DNA of 64,000 bases from assembly GCF_007748035.1 (NCBI RefSeq), contig NZ_CP036278.1:1116001-1180000 (forward strand), written 5' to 3'. Below are positions 8,889-17,944 of this stretch, piece by piece (position 1 is the first letter of the stretch; each line of letters begins with the position of its first letter). The translations under genes and the position numbers were made by a program. The notes beneath the pieces were generated by a model that ran no database searches, had not been told where the DNA came from, and saw only the letters and a program-made list of their open reading frames with translations. Source of the stretch: Aeoliella mucimassa (GTDB taxonomy: Bacteria > Planctomycetota > Planctomycetia > Pirellulales > Lacipirellulaceae).

Positions 8889-9371
8889 GTGCAACGCTTC
8901 CGCCGGAATTCGGTTGTCCTTTCCTTGGTGAGCCTGGCTTGCCTGGGGATGGTGATGACGTTGTTCGACGGTGGTTTGCCCTGTGTTTGCGGCGGTCAGG
9001 CGCACCTGGCGGCGTTGGTTGATTCGACTAGTCCGGTGCGGTCGGCCGGTCCGGCTTGCTCGCATTGTTGTGCCGACGCAGGCTGTGGGGCGACCTGTTG
9101 CCAGGAATCGTCCGCGTGTTGCGACGACTGTGGCTCGCACGAGTGCGAGTGTCCTTGTTGTCAGCCGCCGGAGCCGCGCGAGCCATTTGCTCCCGGGCCG
9201 AGCGACGATTCGTCGAACCATGGTTCGACGGTCAGCCTGCTCGATCTCCTGGCGGTGCCTTGCGATATTTTCAAGCTACCACCCGCAAATCCGGAACTCC
9301 GGTACTGCGAGTTGGCCTCTCTCGAACACTTCACTCCCCGACGCGAACGGCTCTGTCGGTGGATCTTATGA
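8889..9371 (+). CDS. Exported cysteine-rich protein
   Basis: A 160-residue protein from a GTG start, with a basic N-terminus and a hydrophobic stretch (SVVLSLVSLACLGMVMTLF) that looks like a signal peptide or anchor. The centre is packed with cysteines as CC and CxC groups (SHCCADAGCGATCC, ACCDDCGSHECECPCC), then comes a Pro/Ser-rich linker and an unremarkable C-terminus. The composition recalls metallothioneins, which bind Cu, Zn or Cd through thiolates, but I recognise no named family. A second, denser Cys-rich exported protein follows after 75 bases on the same strand, so the pair is probably one transcription unit. Confidence 0.6.
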   Translation: MQRFRRNSVVLSLVSLACLGMVMTLFDGGLPCVCGGQAHLAALVDSTSPVRSAGPACSHCCADAGCGATCCQESSACCDDCGSHECECPCCQPPEPREPFAPGPSDDSSNHGSTVSLLDLLAVPCDIFKLPPANPELRYCELASLEHFTPRRERLCRWIL

Positions 9372-9445
9372 TGCACTCGCTGCGATTCACTCCAAGCGAT
9401 TTGTATCTATCTGTGTTCCATTGATTTCCTAGAGAGAAATATAGC

Positions 9446-9802
9446 ATGAAAACTCTGTTCACTTTGGTTGCCTTGTTGGCGGTTGGATCGATTGGTACCT
9501 ATGCGGTTCGCGCCAACGGCACGAGCGACTCCGCTCCGTCCCCGGCCGATTGTTGTTGCGGCGAGGACTGCCCTTGCGAGTCGTGCGACTGCGATGGCAC
9601 CACCTGCGACGAATGCGATTGCGTACTCTGTGAGTGCGAGGATTGCGACTGTGCGAAGTGCACCGCCGAAGGTTGTTGCGAGAAGCCTGGCTGCTGCGGC
9701 GAAGCTACAGCAACCATCTCGGCTCCGGCCACCTGCGAGTCAGGCACTGGTTGCTCCGGCGGTTGCTGCCATGCGACCGATGCCCAAACCGATGCCATCT
9801 AA
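9446..9802 (+). CDS. Exported metallothionein-like cysteine-rich protein
   Basis: 118 residues starting at an ATG preceded by GAGAGAAATATAGC. A clear signal peptide (MKTLFTLVALLAVGSIGTYAVRA) is followed by a mature region in which I count 23 cysteines, mostly as CxC, CC and CxxC with Asp, Glu and Gly between (for example CCCGEDCPCESCDCD, CECEDCDCAKC). This density is metallothionein-like, but classical bacterial metallothioneins are cytoplasmic and shorter. An extracytoplasmic metal-binding or redox-buffering role is inference. A perfect 14-bp terminator hairpin follows 27 bases after the stop. Confidence 0.72.
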   Translation: MKTLFTLVALLAVGSIGTYAVRANGTSDSAPSPADCCCGEDCPCESCDCDGTTCDECDCVLCECEDCDCAKCTAEGCCEKPGCCGEATATISAPATCESGTGCSGGCCHATDAQTDAI

Positions 9803-9828
9803 GGGTGCTCCTTAGTCGTTAAAACCCG

Positions 9829-9870
9829 AAATCGCCCCTGCGGTCGACCGATCGCAGGGGCGATTTCTTT
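9829..9870. terminator. Bidirectional intrinsic terminator
   Basis: A perfect 14-bp inverted repeat (AAATCGCCCCTGCG at 9829-9842, its complement at 9853-9866) with a 10-base loop. T-rich DNA follows on the plus strand and the AAA at the left arm gives T residues on the minus strand. It sits between the Cys-rich gene and the convergent MFS gene and can serve both. Confidence 0.85.
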
Positions 9871-9928
9871 GTAGTTATCACTCTCCCCGTGCATGCAGCA
9901 AATGGCAACGCAGGGGGCAAACGCGGTG

Positions 9929-11308
9929 CTATTCAGGCAGCGGCTTGTCCTTGGTTTCCGGGGCAAACGGCAACGCCGAAAGGCCAATCAGGTAGATCGA
10001 GCACATGATAATCGCGGCATAGCGCTCTTTCGTTGGCGAGGCAAGATCACCAAACATTGCAGTGCTGATCCAGGCCGAGGTCAAACCGCCGGCGGCCGCG
10101 CCGAACCGTCCCAGGTTGTAGCAGAACGACGTACCGGTGCTCCGCAGTCGGCTCGGGAACAACTCCGGCAGGTAAATCGCGTACAGCGAGAACATGCCGA
10201 GCTGGGTACCGAACATCAATGGCATGATGATGTAAGCATGCATGGGAGAAGATAGAATCCAATAACCGCCAGCGGTGATGAAGAAGGCCGAGATAAACGC
10301 CAGGGCGAACGCGGTGCGGCGGCCCATGAACTCCGCAATCTTGGCGAACACCCACATGCCGATCGCAGCCCCGAGCATCTGCAAGAGGAAGGCCGTGTTT
10401 CTGGCGCTTTTCACCTCGGCAGCAACATCGATGGCCGGTAAGCCTTGTTCCAGATTCGCGGCGTTGACCTCTTCGTAATGCTGGCTAAACACCACTCGCT
10501 GCAAGTCGGTCGTGAACTCGCCGATGGCCCAGAGACCGATCACGCCGGTCGACGCCAATACCGCACCCACGATTAAATTGCGTCGCCACTGGGTGTCGCG
10601 AAGCAACCCAGCATAGGGAGCGAGCAATGCCCCCTTCGGTAGCGTGCCGGCTTCTTTCGCCCGGAGCCATGGCTCAGGTTCTTTGAGGAAGAACTGGGTC
10701 AGTACCACCAATGCTGCGGGAATGGCACCCACCAGGAACATCCATCGCCAGCCATCGCCAGCGGTAATCGTGCCGGAGTTCTCCAGATTGTCGATAATCG
10801 ACTTCACCCCCACCGCGGTGATGTTGCCAACGACCGACAGAATCTGCAGCATCGCTAGCGCGCCGGCGCGGGCGCCATTTGGTACGGTTTCGGCAATCAG
10901 TGCGACCGCCAGGCCGAACACGCCGCCGACGCCGACCCCGGTCAGGAAGCGGAATAAGGCAAAGTCCCACACCGCATGGCTAAAGAAGTTGGCCCCGGTG
11001 CAGATCGAATAGATAAACACGGTAAGGGTTAGCATTTTGGCCCGGCCGAATCGGTCGCCGAGTGCGCCGAAAATCAAACCACCGATGCCCCAGCCGACCA
11101 GGAAGATCGCGGTCACCTCTTTGCCGAGCGCCTGAACGTCGGCCCCTTCGACCGTTGCGGTCAGCTCCTCGAGCGCCGGGACGCGAGCGAGCGAGAAGAG
11201 TCGCTGGTCGAGACAATCGAAAAACCAGGCGGCCGAAGCCACGGCAAACACGAACCAGTGATACGCGGTAAGCTGGCGATACCAGGGAAGCGAGGCGTCA
11301 GACGACAT
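9929..11308 (-). CDS. MFS transporter, sugar/organic-acid symporter type
   Basis: A major facilitator superfamily permease of 459 residues from the ATG at 11308, which has GGAG at a suitable distance upstream. About twelve hydrophobic segments are evident. The loop 2-3 signature is present (GALGDRFGRAKML), with an FDCLDQRLF motif in helix 1 and ELFPSRLRSTGTSF in the C-terminal half, both typical of the metabolite:H+ symporter group (sialate, shikimate and aromatic-acid carriers). Expected substrates are small organic acids or sugars, and the sequence does not decide. No catabolic genes adjoin it. Transcription ends at the terminator at 9829-9870. Confidence 0.88.
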   Translation of the reverse strand: MSSDASLPWYRQLTAYHWFVFAVASAAWFFDCLDQRLFSLARVPALEELTATVEGADVQALGKEVTAIFLVGWGIGGLIFGALGDRFGRAKMLTLTVFIYSICTGANFFSHAVWDFALFRFLTGVGVGGVFGLAVALIAETVPNGARAGALAMLQILSVVGNITAVGVKSIIDNLENSGTITAGDGWRWMFLVGAIPAALVVLTQFFLKEPEPWLRAKEAGTLPKGALLAPYAGLLRDTQWRRNLIVGAVLASTGVIGLWAIGEFTTDLQRVVFSQHYEEVNAANLEQGLPAIDVAAEVKSARNTAFLLQMLGAAIGMWVFAKIAEFMGRRTAFALAFISAFFITAGGYWILSSPMHAYIIMPLMFGTQLGMFSLYAIYLPELFPSRLRSTGTSFCYNLGRFGAAAGGLTSAWISTAMFGDLASPTKERYAAIIMCSIYLIGLSALPFAPETKDKPLPE

Positions 11309-11587
11309 CGAGGGCTCCAAGCATTTGAGATGCGTAAGTGGGAAAAGTCGTAGCGAGTCGCCGCTCGCCGACGGGTGTCGAATATTCCGAATTCAACTCA
11401 ACTAATCTGCTTAGTTTAGCTGCTAGCCCGCCCGAAACCACTGGTCCGCGGGCAGAGTCGTTGCAGCAGCCGACTTTTTTTACGAAGAATTGGAATTGAG
11501 GTCCAAAGAACAAGAAGCCACTCGCCTGTCGAGTGCGGTGCGGAGTCGACTGCCGACGAACCACCACCGAGCGGGGGGCGAACGGGG

Positions 11588-11738
11588 AAAATAGATTCCC
11601 ATTTACCCAAAACACGATCGAGTGGGAAAATTGATTTGGCCGTTCTGCCACGGTGCAAGTAGTTGGTGTGCAGTAAGTTACGTCAACACCTTTGGCGAAG
11701 TTGCCCAAAATAGATTCCCACCGGTGGGAATCTATTTT
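11588..11738. repeat. Palindromic intergenic element, copy A
   Basis: An element of about 150 bases in a gene-free stretch. It ends in a perfect 32-bp palindrome (11707-11738; each arm AAAATAGATTCCCACC) and begins with a related unit, AATAGATTCCCATTTACCCA followed by TGGGAAAATTGATTT. The same parts in the same order recur at 49724-49944, including the flank GAAGTTGCCC just before the perfect palindrome. It looks like a small dispersed non-autonomous element or REP/MITE-like repeat. No protein-coding sense is apparent. Confidence 0.78.
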
Positions 11739-12250
11739 CAGGCGGCGAGGTCTGGGGCAATGATGACTCCTGCCTACGGATTGTTGATGAGGCATGGGTT
11801 CCTTTTTTTCTGACTCCAAGGTCTTGAACTGGTTGGCGACGGTCAAAATCTTCTGGCGACCGAAAGATCTCGATCGCAACTCGTATGGTTTCAAGCAGCG
11901 CAGCAGTGAACGCCAGCCTGAATCGAATTCGCGACCAGGGATCGCTCCTTCCATCCGCTTGCACGTCAACCTGCTGATGGTGTTCTCCTCACACTTCGTT
12001 AAACCATATCCGTCTCCAATCACAGGCGTACAAAAACAAACCAATCGATATCTGTCCATTAGAACACCACTGGTGGCCATTTCCCAGCGAAAACTTTCAC
12101 GATTTGAAAAGCCGTGAATGGAAGCTGGAGAGAGCTTAGCGCGGTGAGATTCGCCGGCCTGGAGAAGCGTGCGGCCGGGCTGCGCCTGTGAGAATTGGCT
12201 GAAGAGATGTTGTCGCCAGGTGGCGACTTGCCACAGTGCGTTCTATCAAT
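11739..12250. other. Gene-free stretch downstream of palindromic element
   Basis: Together with 11309-11587 this forms about 950 bases without a supported gene between the MFS start and the terminator at 12251. Open frames exist on both strands, but they lack family resemblance and ribosome sites and read through the palindromic element. The promoter of the MFS gene should be near 11310-11400. Nothing else is recognised. Confidence 0.5.
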
Positions 12251-12301
12251 AAAAAAACAGCCCGTCGGAAGGGTAAGGGAATAACCCTACCGACGGACTG
12301 C
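12251..12301 (-). terminator. Intrinsic terminator of the large membrane-protein gene
   Basis: On the minus strand a 13-bp stem with one mismatch (arms 12263-12275 and 12285-12297, extendable by CAG/CTG) is followed by a run of seven T (12258-12252). It lies about 240 bases after the stop of the 950-residue membrane-protein gene. A second GC-rich hairpin (CCCCGCGTT arms, 12314-12346) sits just before it. Confidence 0.82.
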
Positions 12302-12537
12302 CACGCACATTCCCCCCGCGTTCAGTAACCCCCTGATAACGCGGGGAGAGGGAATGGTGTGGAGGGGGGCGTTGCGGGCGGTACGATGGGCCCGCGTAGC
12401 ACCCCCTCCTGCGGTTCCTCCCTGGGTGAGAAGGAGGACTCGGTTGTTACAAGGCGAGCATACTGGCTCGCGTTACGATTACTTCGTCGGAGCGATGGAA
12501 AGCTTGGAGTACTTCCTGCTTTTTTCGCTCGGTGTGG

Positions 12538-15390
12538 TTATCGCCATTCGAGCACCCGGAACATGCCTTCGTGCTTGCGGATGCGATCGGGCAGCGACAG
12601 CAACCGGTCGCGGTACACACTCAGCAGCACGGCGACTCCGAAGAACGATCCGCCACCTACCATCATGTAGAAGGCTGCGTTCTGCAGTTCTGGCAAACGG
12701 AACACCAAGGCGACCAGGCTAACCACCCAAGTGAGTAGGGTAGCACTGCCGAGTACCGTGGTAACACGTATGCGGCACAGCACGCCGGCTCCCAAGAGCA
12801 GCAGACCTAAGACCAAGGCACCCAGTTCGTGCAGCATCAGGAAACCAACGGTCGGTTGGTAGTCGCCAAAGCGTTGGGCCATGAGTCCCAGCACCAAGGG
12901 AGCGGTGCTCAGCAGGCTGCCGACCAGCAGTTGCAGATCGACCATCGGGTCGCGACTCTCGCCTTCGGTTCGCCACCGCAGGTGACCAGCACCGAGCAGC
13001 AGCACGCCGGCTGCCAGGGTGAGCAGTTCGCCACGTTGCCAGAAGGTGAGTGCCGACAGCATGTTGATGACAACCACCATGCCGAGCAGGTGCAAGCCAG
13101 CGAGCAGTCGCATGGCACGTTTCCACTCCACCGAAGGAGCGAGCCACGAAGCCAGCAAGGCGGTACCTATCTGCACGCCCATCAGCATTACCAGGCTGGT
13201 AGCCGCATCGTTCACTGCAACTCGTCCCATGGTCAGGAACAATCCACCCGCACTGCCGAGCGATACCAGGACCAATCCCACGTGCATCAGTACCATCGAG
13301 GTGGTCAAGCGATCTTCGTCGGCCGCTTCGTCTTTGGCAAACAGCCGCGACAACAGCATGGTAACCAAGCCAGCAACGCCGGCGGCTATGATCGGGGCAA
13401 AGTCGCCGAGTCCCGCGAAGGCCAACATCTGCCAGGCAGCCAGTCCGCCGCAGAGCACCGACAGGGCAGCCGTGGCTGGTTGGCCTTTGCGTTGTGTCGC
13501 CAGGGCCAGCGTGCCAGCGGTCATGCCGTAGAACAAGCTGAGTGTCAGCTGATCGTAATCGGCGAGTTCACCTGCCAGGCCGGCGAGGCTCGCGGCCGAC
13601 AGTGCCAGCAGCACGACGGTGGTCGTTACCAGTGAGTAACCCAAGTGACGAGCCGGGCTCGCGGACGACGACAACCGAGTGGCAAACTCCATGGCCAACG
13701 CCAGCACTGCCAGGCAAGGGAGCAGCATCGCCAGCGAAGTCACACCCGCGGAAGTCAGCGCGGTGGTTGCGAGTCCAAGCACCGGCAACGCCAGGGCGTA
13801 GCTGTAAACCACTTGCAGGGTGCCGGTAGCAGTGCGTCGCAGGAACATGGCCAACACGCAGGCCAGCGAGGCCACCGCCATCGCGATGGCGTAGTACGCA
13901 TCGAAGGTGAAATCGACAGGGGCTCCAGTTTCCACCAGCAGCCCACGCAGTAAGGCCAAACCACCCCAGGCAGCAGCACCGAGCGTGCACACCGCCCCCA
14001 GTCCACTGAACATGTGGCTCAGCGTGTCGAGTACTTTTACCTTCTGTTGCGAAACGGTCGAGAGCAACAGCGCGGCCAGTCCGGTCGAACCAAGCACCAG
14101 CATGGCAACCGATTCGATGCGAGGAAGGTTGAGCAAGTCGAGCAGCATCACCTCGCACCACAGCAGCGTCAGCACGGCCGAGTGAGCGTAGCGACGGCCT
14201 TGAGGATTCACGACCACTTGCGAGTAGAGGTAGGTGTAAGTGCCGAGGCCAGCCAAGGCAAACGCCCAGAGCTGTGCCCACGCTTGTTCGGCGACAACCG
14301 GTTCGGCAAACCAACCGAGGTCGGCAAACAGCGGAGCGTAGAACCAACCGACCAACCGCCCGCCGAGCAGCACGAGCAACCCGGCTGCCATCACAAAGTG
14401 GCCGGCAACAAAGAACGCCCGGCCGAACTTCGCCCTGCCAAAGGGGCCATCGTTTTCGTTAAACAAACGCTCGGCATGCACACAAGCGGTACCGAGCACC
14501 ACGAGGAACGTCGAGGGAGCGATGACCTCCCAGAAGTGCGATACGCTGTTATCGGCCAGGAATAGTAGGCCAGTCATCGTGATGCCACCCACCAGGGCGT
14601 ACACGAACTTGGCATCTTTCAATAGCCTGGCGACTCCCGCGTAGATGGCGCAACAGATCACGGCCGGCACCCACAGGTGACCCCCTCCCTCGATGGTGAT
14701 CAGCCCTTGAGCCGAGTAGAGCCACAAGTTCAATGGCAGCACCAGGCAAGCAAGCAACGTCATGGCGTTGCCGGCGGTTTGGTAGCGACTACGGCGAACC
14801 ATCGCGACACCACCAGCGAGCAACGCAAGGTTGGCTCCACCGACACAGCTGGCGAGCACCTTGGGGTTCGCAAATACGCCGCAAGTCCATAGCCAGAGCA
14901 CGAGCCCCAGCACCAGCAGACCGCCGCCGGTCATCATGAGAGCTTGTAGGCTGCGCGGGTCGACTAGGTATTCGATGAGGGTACGGAAGTCGAGTTGCTT
15001 CTTCGCCGCGGGGCCAGGGCCGGTAACGTGTACCGACTTGGACAGTAGTTCTTCAACTTCTTGCTGGCGAGTCGATAGCTCGCCGATGAACTGTTCGGCT
15101 TGCTCTTGTGTCAGGCGGTTGTGCGACACCTGGCGGCGAACCTCCTGGCTCACAAACTTGAGCTGTTGAAGCTCGGCCGCCAGCGGTAGCTGATCGTTGA
15201 GGCAGAGCTGGCGGGCGGGGAGGGCTCCCGAGTAGTCGAGATTCGGAGAGAGCTCCGACGCCCATTGGTGATAGGTCTGCGACAGCGTGTCGGCCTGCTG
15301 GGGTGAGATCCGCCCCGACTCGCGCCATGTAGCGACATGTCGCTGCAGGGAGTCGATGGCCTCCATGAGTTCGTTGTAAGAGTGGTTCAT
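12538..15390 (-). CDS. Very large polytopic membrane protein of unknown function
   Basis: 950 residues from the ATG at 15390 (MNHSYNELMEAIDSL). The first about 145 residues are soluble and helical, with Gln/Glu-rich heptad-like segments (LSQTYHQWASEL, RLTQEQAEQFIGEL, TRQQEVEELL) that look like a coiled-coil or SHOCT-like region. After about residue 155 the chain consists of roughly two dozen hydrophobic helices rich in Leu, Ala and Gly with short loops. The architecture resembles DUF2157-type membrane proteins with a helical N-terminal region, but I cannot assign a family firmly. It has a consensus sigma-54 promoter about 65 bases upstream and faces a divergently transcribed sigma-54 activator, so its expression is probably conditional. 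A terminator lies at 12251-12301. Confidence 0.85.
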   Translation of the reverse strand: MNHSYNELMEAIDSLQRHVATWRESGRISPQQADTLSQTYHQWASELSPNLDYSGALPARQLCLNDQLPLAAELQQLKFVSQEVRRQVSHNRLTQEQAEQFIGELSTRQQEVEELLSKSVHVTGPGPAAKKQLDFRTLIEYLVDPRSLQALMMTGGGLLVLGLVLWLWTCGVFANPKVLASCVGGANLALLAGGVAMVRRSRYQTAGNAMTLLACLVLPLNLWLYSAQGLITIEGGGHLWVPAVICCAIYAGVARLLKDAKFVYALVGGITMTGLLFLADNSVSHFWEVIAPSTFLVVLGTACVHAERLFNENDGPFGRAKFGRAFFVAGHFVMAAGLLVLLGGRLVGWFYAPLFADLGWFAEPVVAEQAWAQLWAFALAGLGTYTYLYSQVVVNPQGRRYAHSAVLTLLWCEVMLLDLLNLPRIESVAMLVLGSTGLAALLLSTVSQQKVKVLDTLSHMFSGLGAVCTLGAAAWGGLALLRGLLVETGAPVDFTFDAYYAIAMAVASLACVLAMFLRRTATGTLQVVYSYALALPVLGLATTALTSAGVTSLAMLLPCLAVLALAMEFATRLSSSASPARHLGYSLVTTTVVLLALSAASLAGLAGELADYDQLTLSLFYGMTAGTLALATQRKGQPATAALSVLCGGLAAWQMLAFAGLGDFAPIIAAGVAGLVTMLLSRLFAKDEAADEDRLTTSMVLMHVGLVLVSLGSAGGLFLTMGRVAVNDAATSLVMLMGVQIGTALLASWLAPSVEWKRAMRLLAGLHLLGMVVVINMLSALTFWQRGELLTLAAGVLLLGAGHLRWRTEGESRDPMVDLQLLVGSLLSTAPLVLGLMAQRFGDYQPTVGFLMLHELGALVLGLLLLGAGVLCRIRVTTVLGSATLLTWVVSLVALVFRLPELQNAAFYMMVGGGSFFGVAVLLSVYRDRLLSLPDRIRKHEGMFRVLEWR

Positions 15391-15454
15391 TTCAGTTTCC
15401 CTTTTTCCCTTGTTGTGCGTGGGGGGACGCAAGGGGTCCCATTGCTAGCTCTCT

Positions 15455-15473
15455 AAAGCAACGGGTGTGCCAA
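15455..15473 (-). promoter_or_regulatory. Sigma-54 (-24/-12) promoter for the large membrane protein
   Basis: The minus strand reads TTGGCACACCCGTTGCTTT, with GG at 15471-15470 and GC at 15459-15458. These are separated by exactly ten bases and fit the consensus TTGGCACrNNNNTTGCT almost perfectly. Transcription would start near 15446, giving a leader of about 56 bases to the ATG at 15390. The gene diverging from it encodes a GAFTGA-containing sigma-54 activator. Confidence 0.85.
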
Positions 15474-15549
15474 CGATTCTGTAGATGTCGTAAGTCATTT
15501 AATCAGAAAGAGTTATGGATATTCGACCCCTTGGATGACGGCGCGGTGT

Positions 15550-15574
15550 TATAATCCGAAGTACATTGAATGTA
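15550..15574. promoter_or_regulatory. -10 box and candidate activator-binding palindrome
   Basis: TATAAT at 15550-15555 is a good -10 element for the activator gene; no clear -35 was seen. Overlapping the expected start is TACATTGAATGTA (15562-15574), a palindrome with one central odd base. It lies about 115-130 bases upstream of the predicted sigma-54 start, where enhancer sites for such activators usually lie. It could serve activation of the membrane-protein gene and autoregulation. The site assignment is inference. Confidence 0.5.
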
Positions 15575-15612
15575 GGTGGTGTGTACAGTGAGTGATCGCG
15601 AGAGAAATTCCC

Positions 15613-17154
15613 ATGAATGCAGCTGATACGCAGTTTCTGGAGACGCTGGCCAAGCTGAACAACAGCAATCCCTTTAGCCGCGAGCGGTTGGAGTTGGAGC
15701 GGCAGGCCCTCGGCGATGCCTACCGACCCGACGACGACGAGCTGTGGAGTCGCACTCCGCATACCCGATTAAAAGAGCGGCCGAACGTCGCCCTGCTGAC
15801 CGAGCGGGCTGATGAGATGGCGGTCCGCATGCGCGAAAAGCTGCAGGCTGGCGAGACATTCGACCGCCAGTTGCAGGAGCAGTACGACGCCCTCGCCACC
15901 TACGTGCTGTATTACCGTCACGTCGCGGTGCGAAAGATCGACGAGATCGCAGGCACCGCGACCCAAGCAAAGCGGCATCGCGTCTGGCGAGAGTTCTGGA
16001 GCGAGTACCAGTTGTTCTTTTCCGGCACCGCGAGGGTGGGGCACGACCGACAGGCGGCCGCCCATTTGTTCGCCTGCTTGTTTCAAGTGCGGCGAGCGTT
16101 CAAGCACATCTTCGATTGTATCCTCGGCGAGTCGCTTCCCGTGGCTCGACTCCGCGAACAGGTATGGCAATCGATTTTCACGCACGACCTACAGCGGTAT
16201 CGACGGAGCCTGTATCACTCGCTTCGCGAACTGCCAACGCTGATTACGGGACCGTCGGGCACCGGTAAGGAGCTTGTCGCCCGCTCGATTGCCATGTCGC
16301 AGTACCTGAGCTTCGACCCTGAGCAAGAACGGTTTGTCGAAGATCACTCGTGCGCATTCACCCCGCTCAATCTCTCCGCGTTATCGCCGACGTTGATCGA
16401 GTCGGAATTGTTTGGTCATCGCCGCGGAGCGTTTACCGGTGCCGATGCCGATCGCGTGGGCTGGCTCGAAGCGTGTCGGCCGCACGGAGCGGTGTTTCTC
16501 GACGAGATCGGCGAGCTCGACATGACCATCCAGGTGAAACTGTTGCGTGTGTTGCAGCAGCGTACCTATTGTCGCATCGGAGAGTCGAACGAGCGAACGT
16601 TCGCTGGTAAGATCATCGCAGCGACCAATCGCGACCTGGCGGCCGAAATGCATAGCGGACAATTCCGGCACGATTTGTTCTATCGATTGTGCGCCGATCT
16701 GATCGAAACCCCGAGCCTCGCGGCCCAGTTGGCCGATCGTCCTGCTGCGCTTGAGGGATTGGTGTTGCTGCTCGCCGAGCGAATTGCTCCCGGCGAGGCG
16801 AACACCCTCGCCAGCGAGGCCCTGCAGTGGATCGCCAAGAACCTGCCGGCCGACTACGCCTGGCCGGGGAATATTCGCGAACTCGAGCAGTGTGTCCGCA
16901 ACATCTTGGTGCGAGGAGAGTACCGCCCCCACACACCACAGCAAGTGTCGCGAGTCGAATGGTTGGCAAACGCCGAGTCGGGCAAGTTGTCGGCCGAGCA
17001 AATGCTGCGTAGCTACGCAACCTGGTTGTACGCGAAGCATGGCACTTACGAAGCGGTGGCCAAGCAAATGGAAATCGACCGCCGCACGGTGAAGAGCAAA
17101 ATCGACCAGGCGATGCTCGCCAAGCTGCAAGGCTCGCCAAGCAAAAGAGCGTAG
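15613..17154 (+). CDS. Sigma-54-dependent transcriptional activator with novel N-terminal domain
   Basis: 513 residues from the ATG at 15613 (MNAADTQFLE), which follows GAGAGAAA; the GTG at 15592 is less likely. The AAA+ domain has Walker A GPSGTGKE (about 211-218), the sigma-54 contact loop GAFTGA (about 271-276), Walker B VFLDEIGELD, sensor I AATNRDL and the PGNIRELEQ motif. A Fis-type helix-turn-helix ends the protein (YEAVAKQMEIDRRTVKSKI). The first about 200 residues are helical (RLKERPNV.., FDRQLQEQYDAL..) and are neither receiver, PAS, GAF, FHA nor CARF as far as I can tell. It diverges from the membrane-protein gene that carries a -24/-12 promoter, its most likely target. Confidence 0.92.
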   Translation: MNAADTQFLETLAKLNNSNPFSRERLELERQALGDAYRPDDDELWSRTPHTRLKERPNVALLTERADEMAVRMREKLQAGETFDRQLQEQYDALATYVLYYRHVAVRKIDEIAGTATQAKRHRVWREFWSEYQLFFSGTARVGHDRQAAAHLFACLFQVRRAFKHIFDCILGESLPVARLREQVWQSIFTHDLQRYRRSLYHSLRELPTLITGPSGTGKELVARSIAMSQYLSFDPEQERFVEDHSCAFTPLNLSALSPTLIESELFGHRRGAFTGADADRVGWLEACRPHGAVFLDEIGELDMTIQVKLLRVLQQRTYCRIGESNERTFAGKIIAATNRDLAAEMHSGQFRHDLFYRLCADLIETPSLAAQLADRPAALEGLVLLLAERIAPGEANTLASEALQWIAKNLPADYAWPGNIRELEQCVRNILVRGEYRPHTPQQVSRVEWLANAESGKLSAEQMLRSYATWLYAKHGTYEAVAKQMEIDRRTVKSKIDQAMLAKLQGSPSKRA

Positions 17155-17178
17155 GGCAGGGCAAGCAATTTCCCGATG

Positions 17179-17931
17179 CTAGCCTGCCTGGTCGATAGCG
17201 GTAAGCACCTCGCCGATCGAGCCGGGGATTACCAGGTCGGCCATCGTGTCGAGCGGCGTTGGATCGCGGTTGATGATCACCAGTCGGCTGCCGCTGCGTT
17301 TGGCGATCACTGGGAGTTCGGCTGCCGGATTTACTACTAGCGACGAACCGATCGCCAGCATCAGATCGGCTTCCTGCGACCAACTGGCCGCCTTGCTGAG
17401 CACCGCGGTCGGAAGCGACTGCCCGAACGAAACGGTTGCATGCTTCAGCCGACCCTTCGGGCACTCGGTGCACTTGGGAGCTTCGTCGGTCTCGAGATAC
17501 TGCGCGACCAACGGTTCGGCGTCGAAGCGGGCGCCGCAGTCTTGGCATTCGATCTGGCGGGCGGTGCCGTGGAGCTCAAGCACCTGCTGGTTGCCAGCAA
17601 TCTGATGCAGCCCGTCGATATTCTGGGTGATGACCCCGCGGATGTTGCCGGCCGACTCCCACTTGGCGATCACCAGGTGGCCAGCGTTTGGCTGCGAGTC
17701 GGCAAACTCGCGATGTCCCATCGCTTTTTGATGCCAGTATTCGCGGCGGGCATCGGGGCTCGCCATGAACTCGTCGTAGTAAACCGTACGAAAGCGAGTC
17801 CAGATTCCACCGGGTGAACGAAAGTCGGGAATGCCGCTCTCGGTGCTCATGCCGGCTCCGGTAAACACCACCGCATGTTCCGCCTCGGCGAGCCACTCGG
17901 CAACCTGAGTTGCAATTGCGTTATCCATCAC
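17179..17931 (-). CDS. cobB: NAD-dependent protein deacylase, Sir2 family
   Basis: A 250-residue sirtuin. The NAD-binding motifs GAGMSTESGIPDFRS (about 21-35) and TQNIDGLHQIAG with catalytic His are intact. The structural zinc site is given by CQDC and CTEC, followed by GSSLVVNPA and VIINRDPTPLD. It should deacylate lysines of cytosolic proteins using NAD+. The symbol cobB is given by family only. The gene converges on the sigma-54 activator gene (24 bases apart) and is separated from the upstream lipoprotein gene by a terminator, so it has its own transcription unit. Confidence 0.95.
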   Translation of the reverse strand: MMDNAIATQVAEWLAEAEHAVVFTGAGMSTESGIPDFRSPGGIWTRFRTVYYDEFMASPDARREYWHQKAMGHREFADSQPNAGHLVIAKWESAGNIRGVITQNIDGLHQIAGNQQVLELHGTARQIECQDCGARFDAEPLVAQYLETDEAPKCTECPKGRLKHATVSFGQSLPTAVLSKAASWSQEADLMLAIGSSLVVNPAAELPVIAKRSGSRLVIINRDPTPLDTMADLVIPGSIGEVLTAIDQAG

Positions 17932-17944
17932 ACGTATCTCTCAC

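Noticed and set aside
11588-11738. Palindromic units considered as a CRISPR array
   Set aside because: Units are unequal, spacers are not of uniform length, and no cas genes are nearby.
11298-12080. Minus-strand frame of 260 codons upstream of the MFS gene
   Set aside because: Reads through the palindromic element, no ribosome site, no family resemblance.
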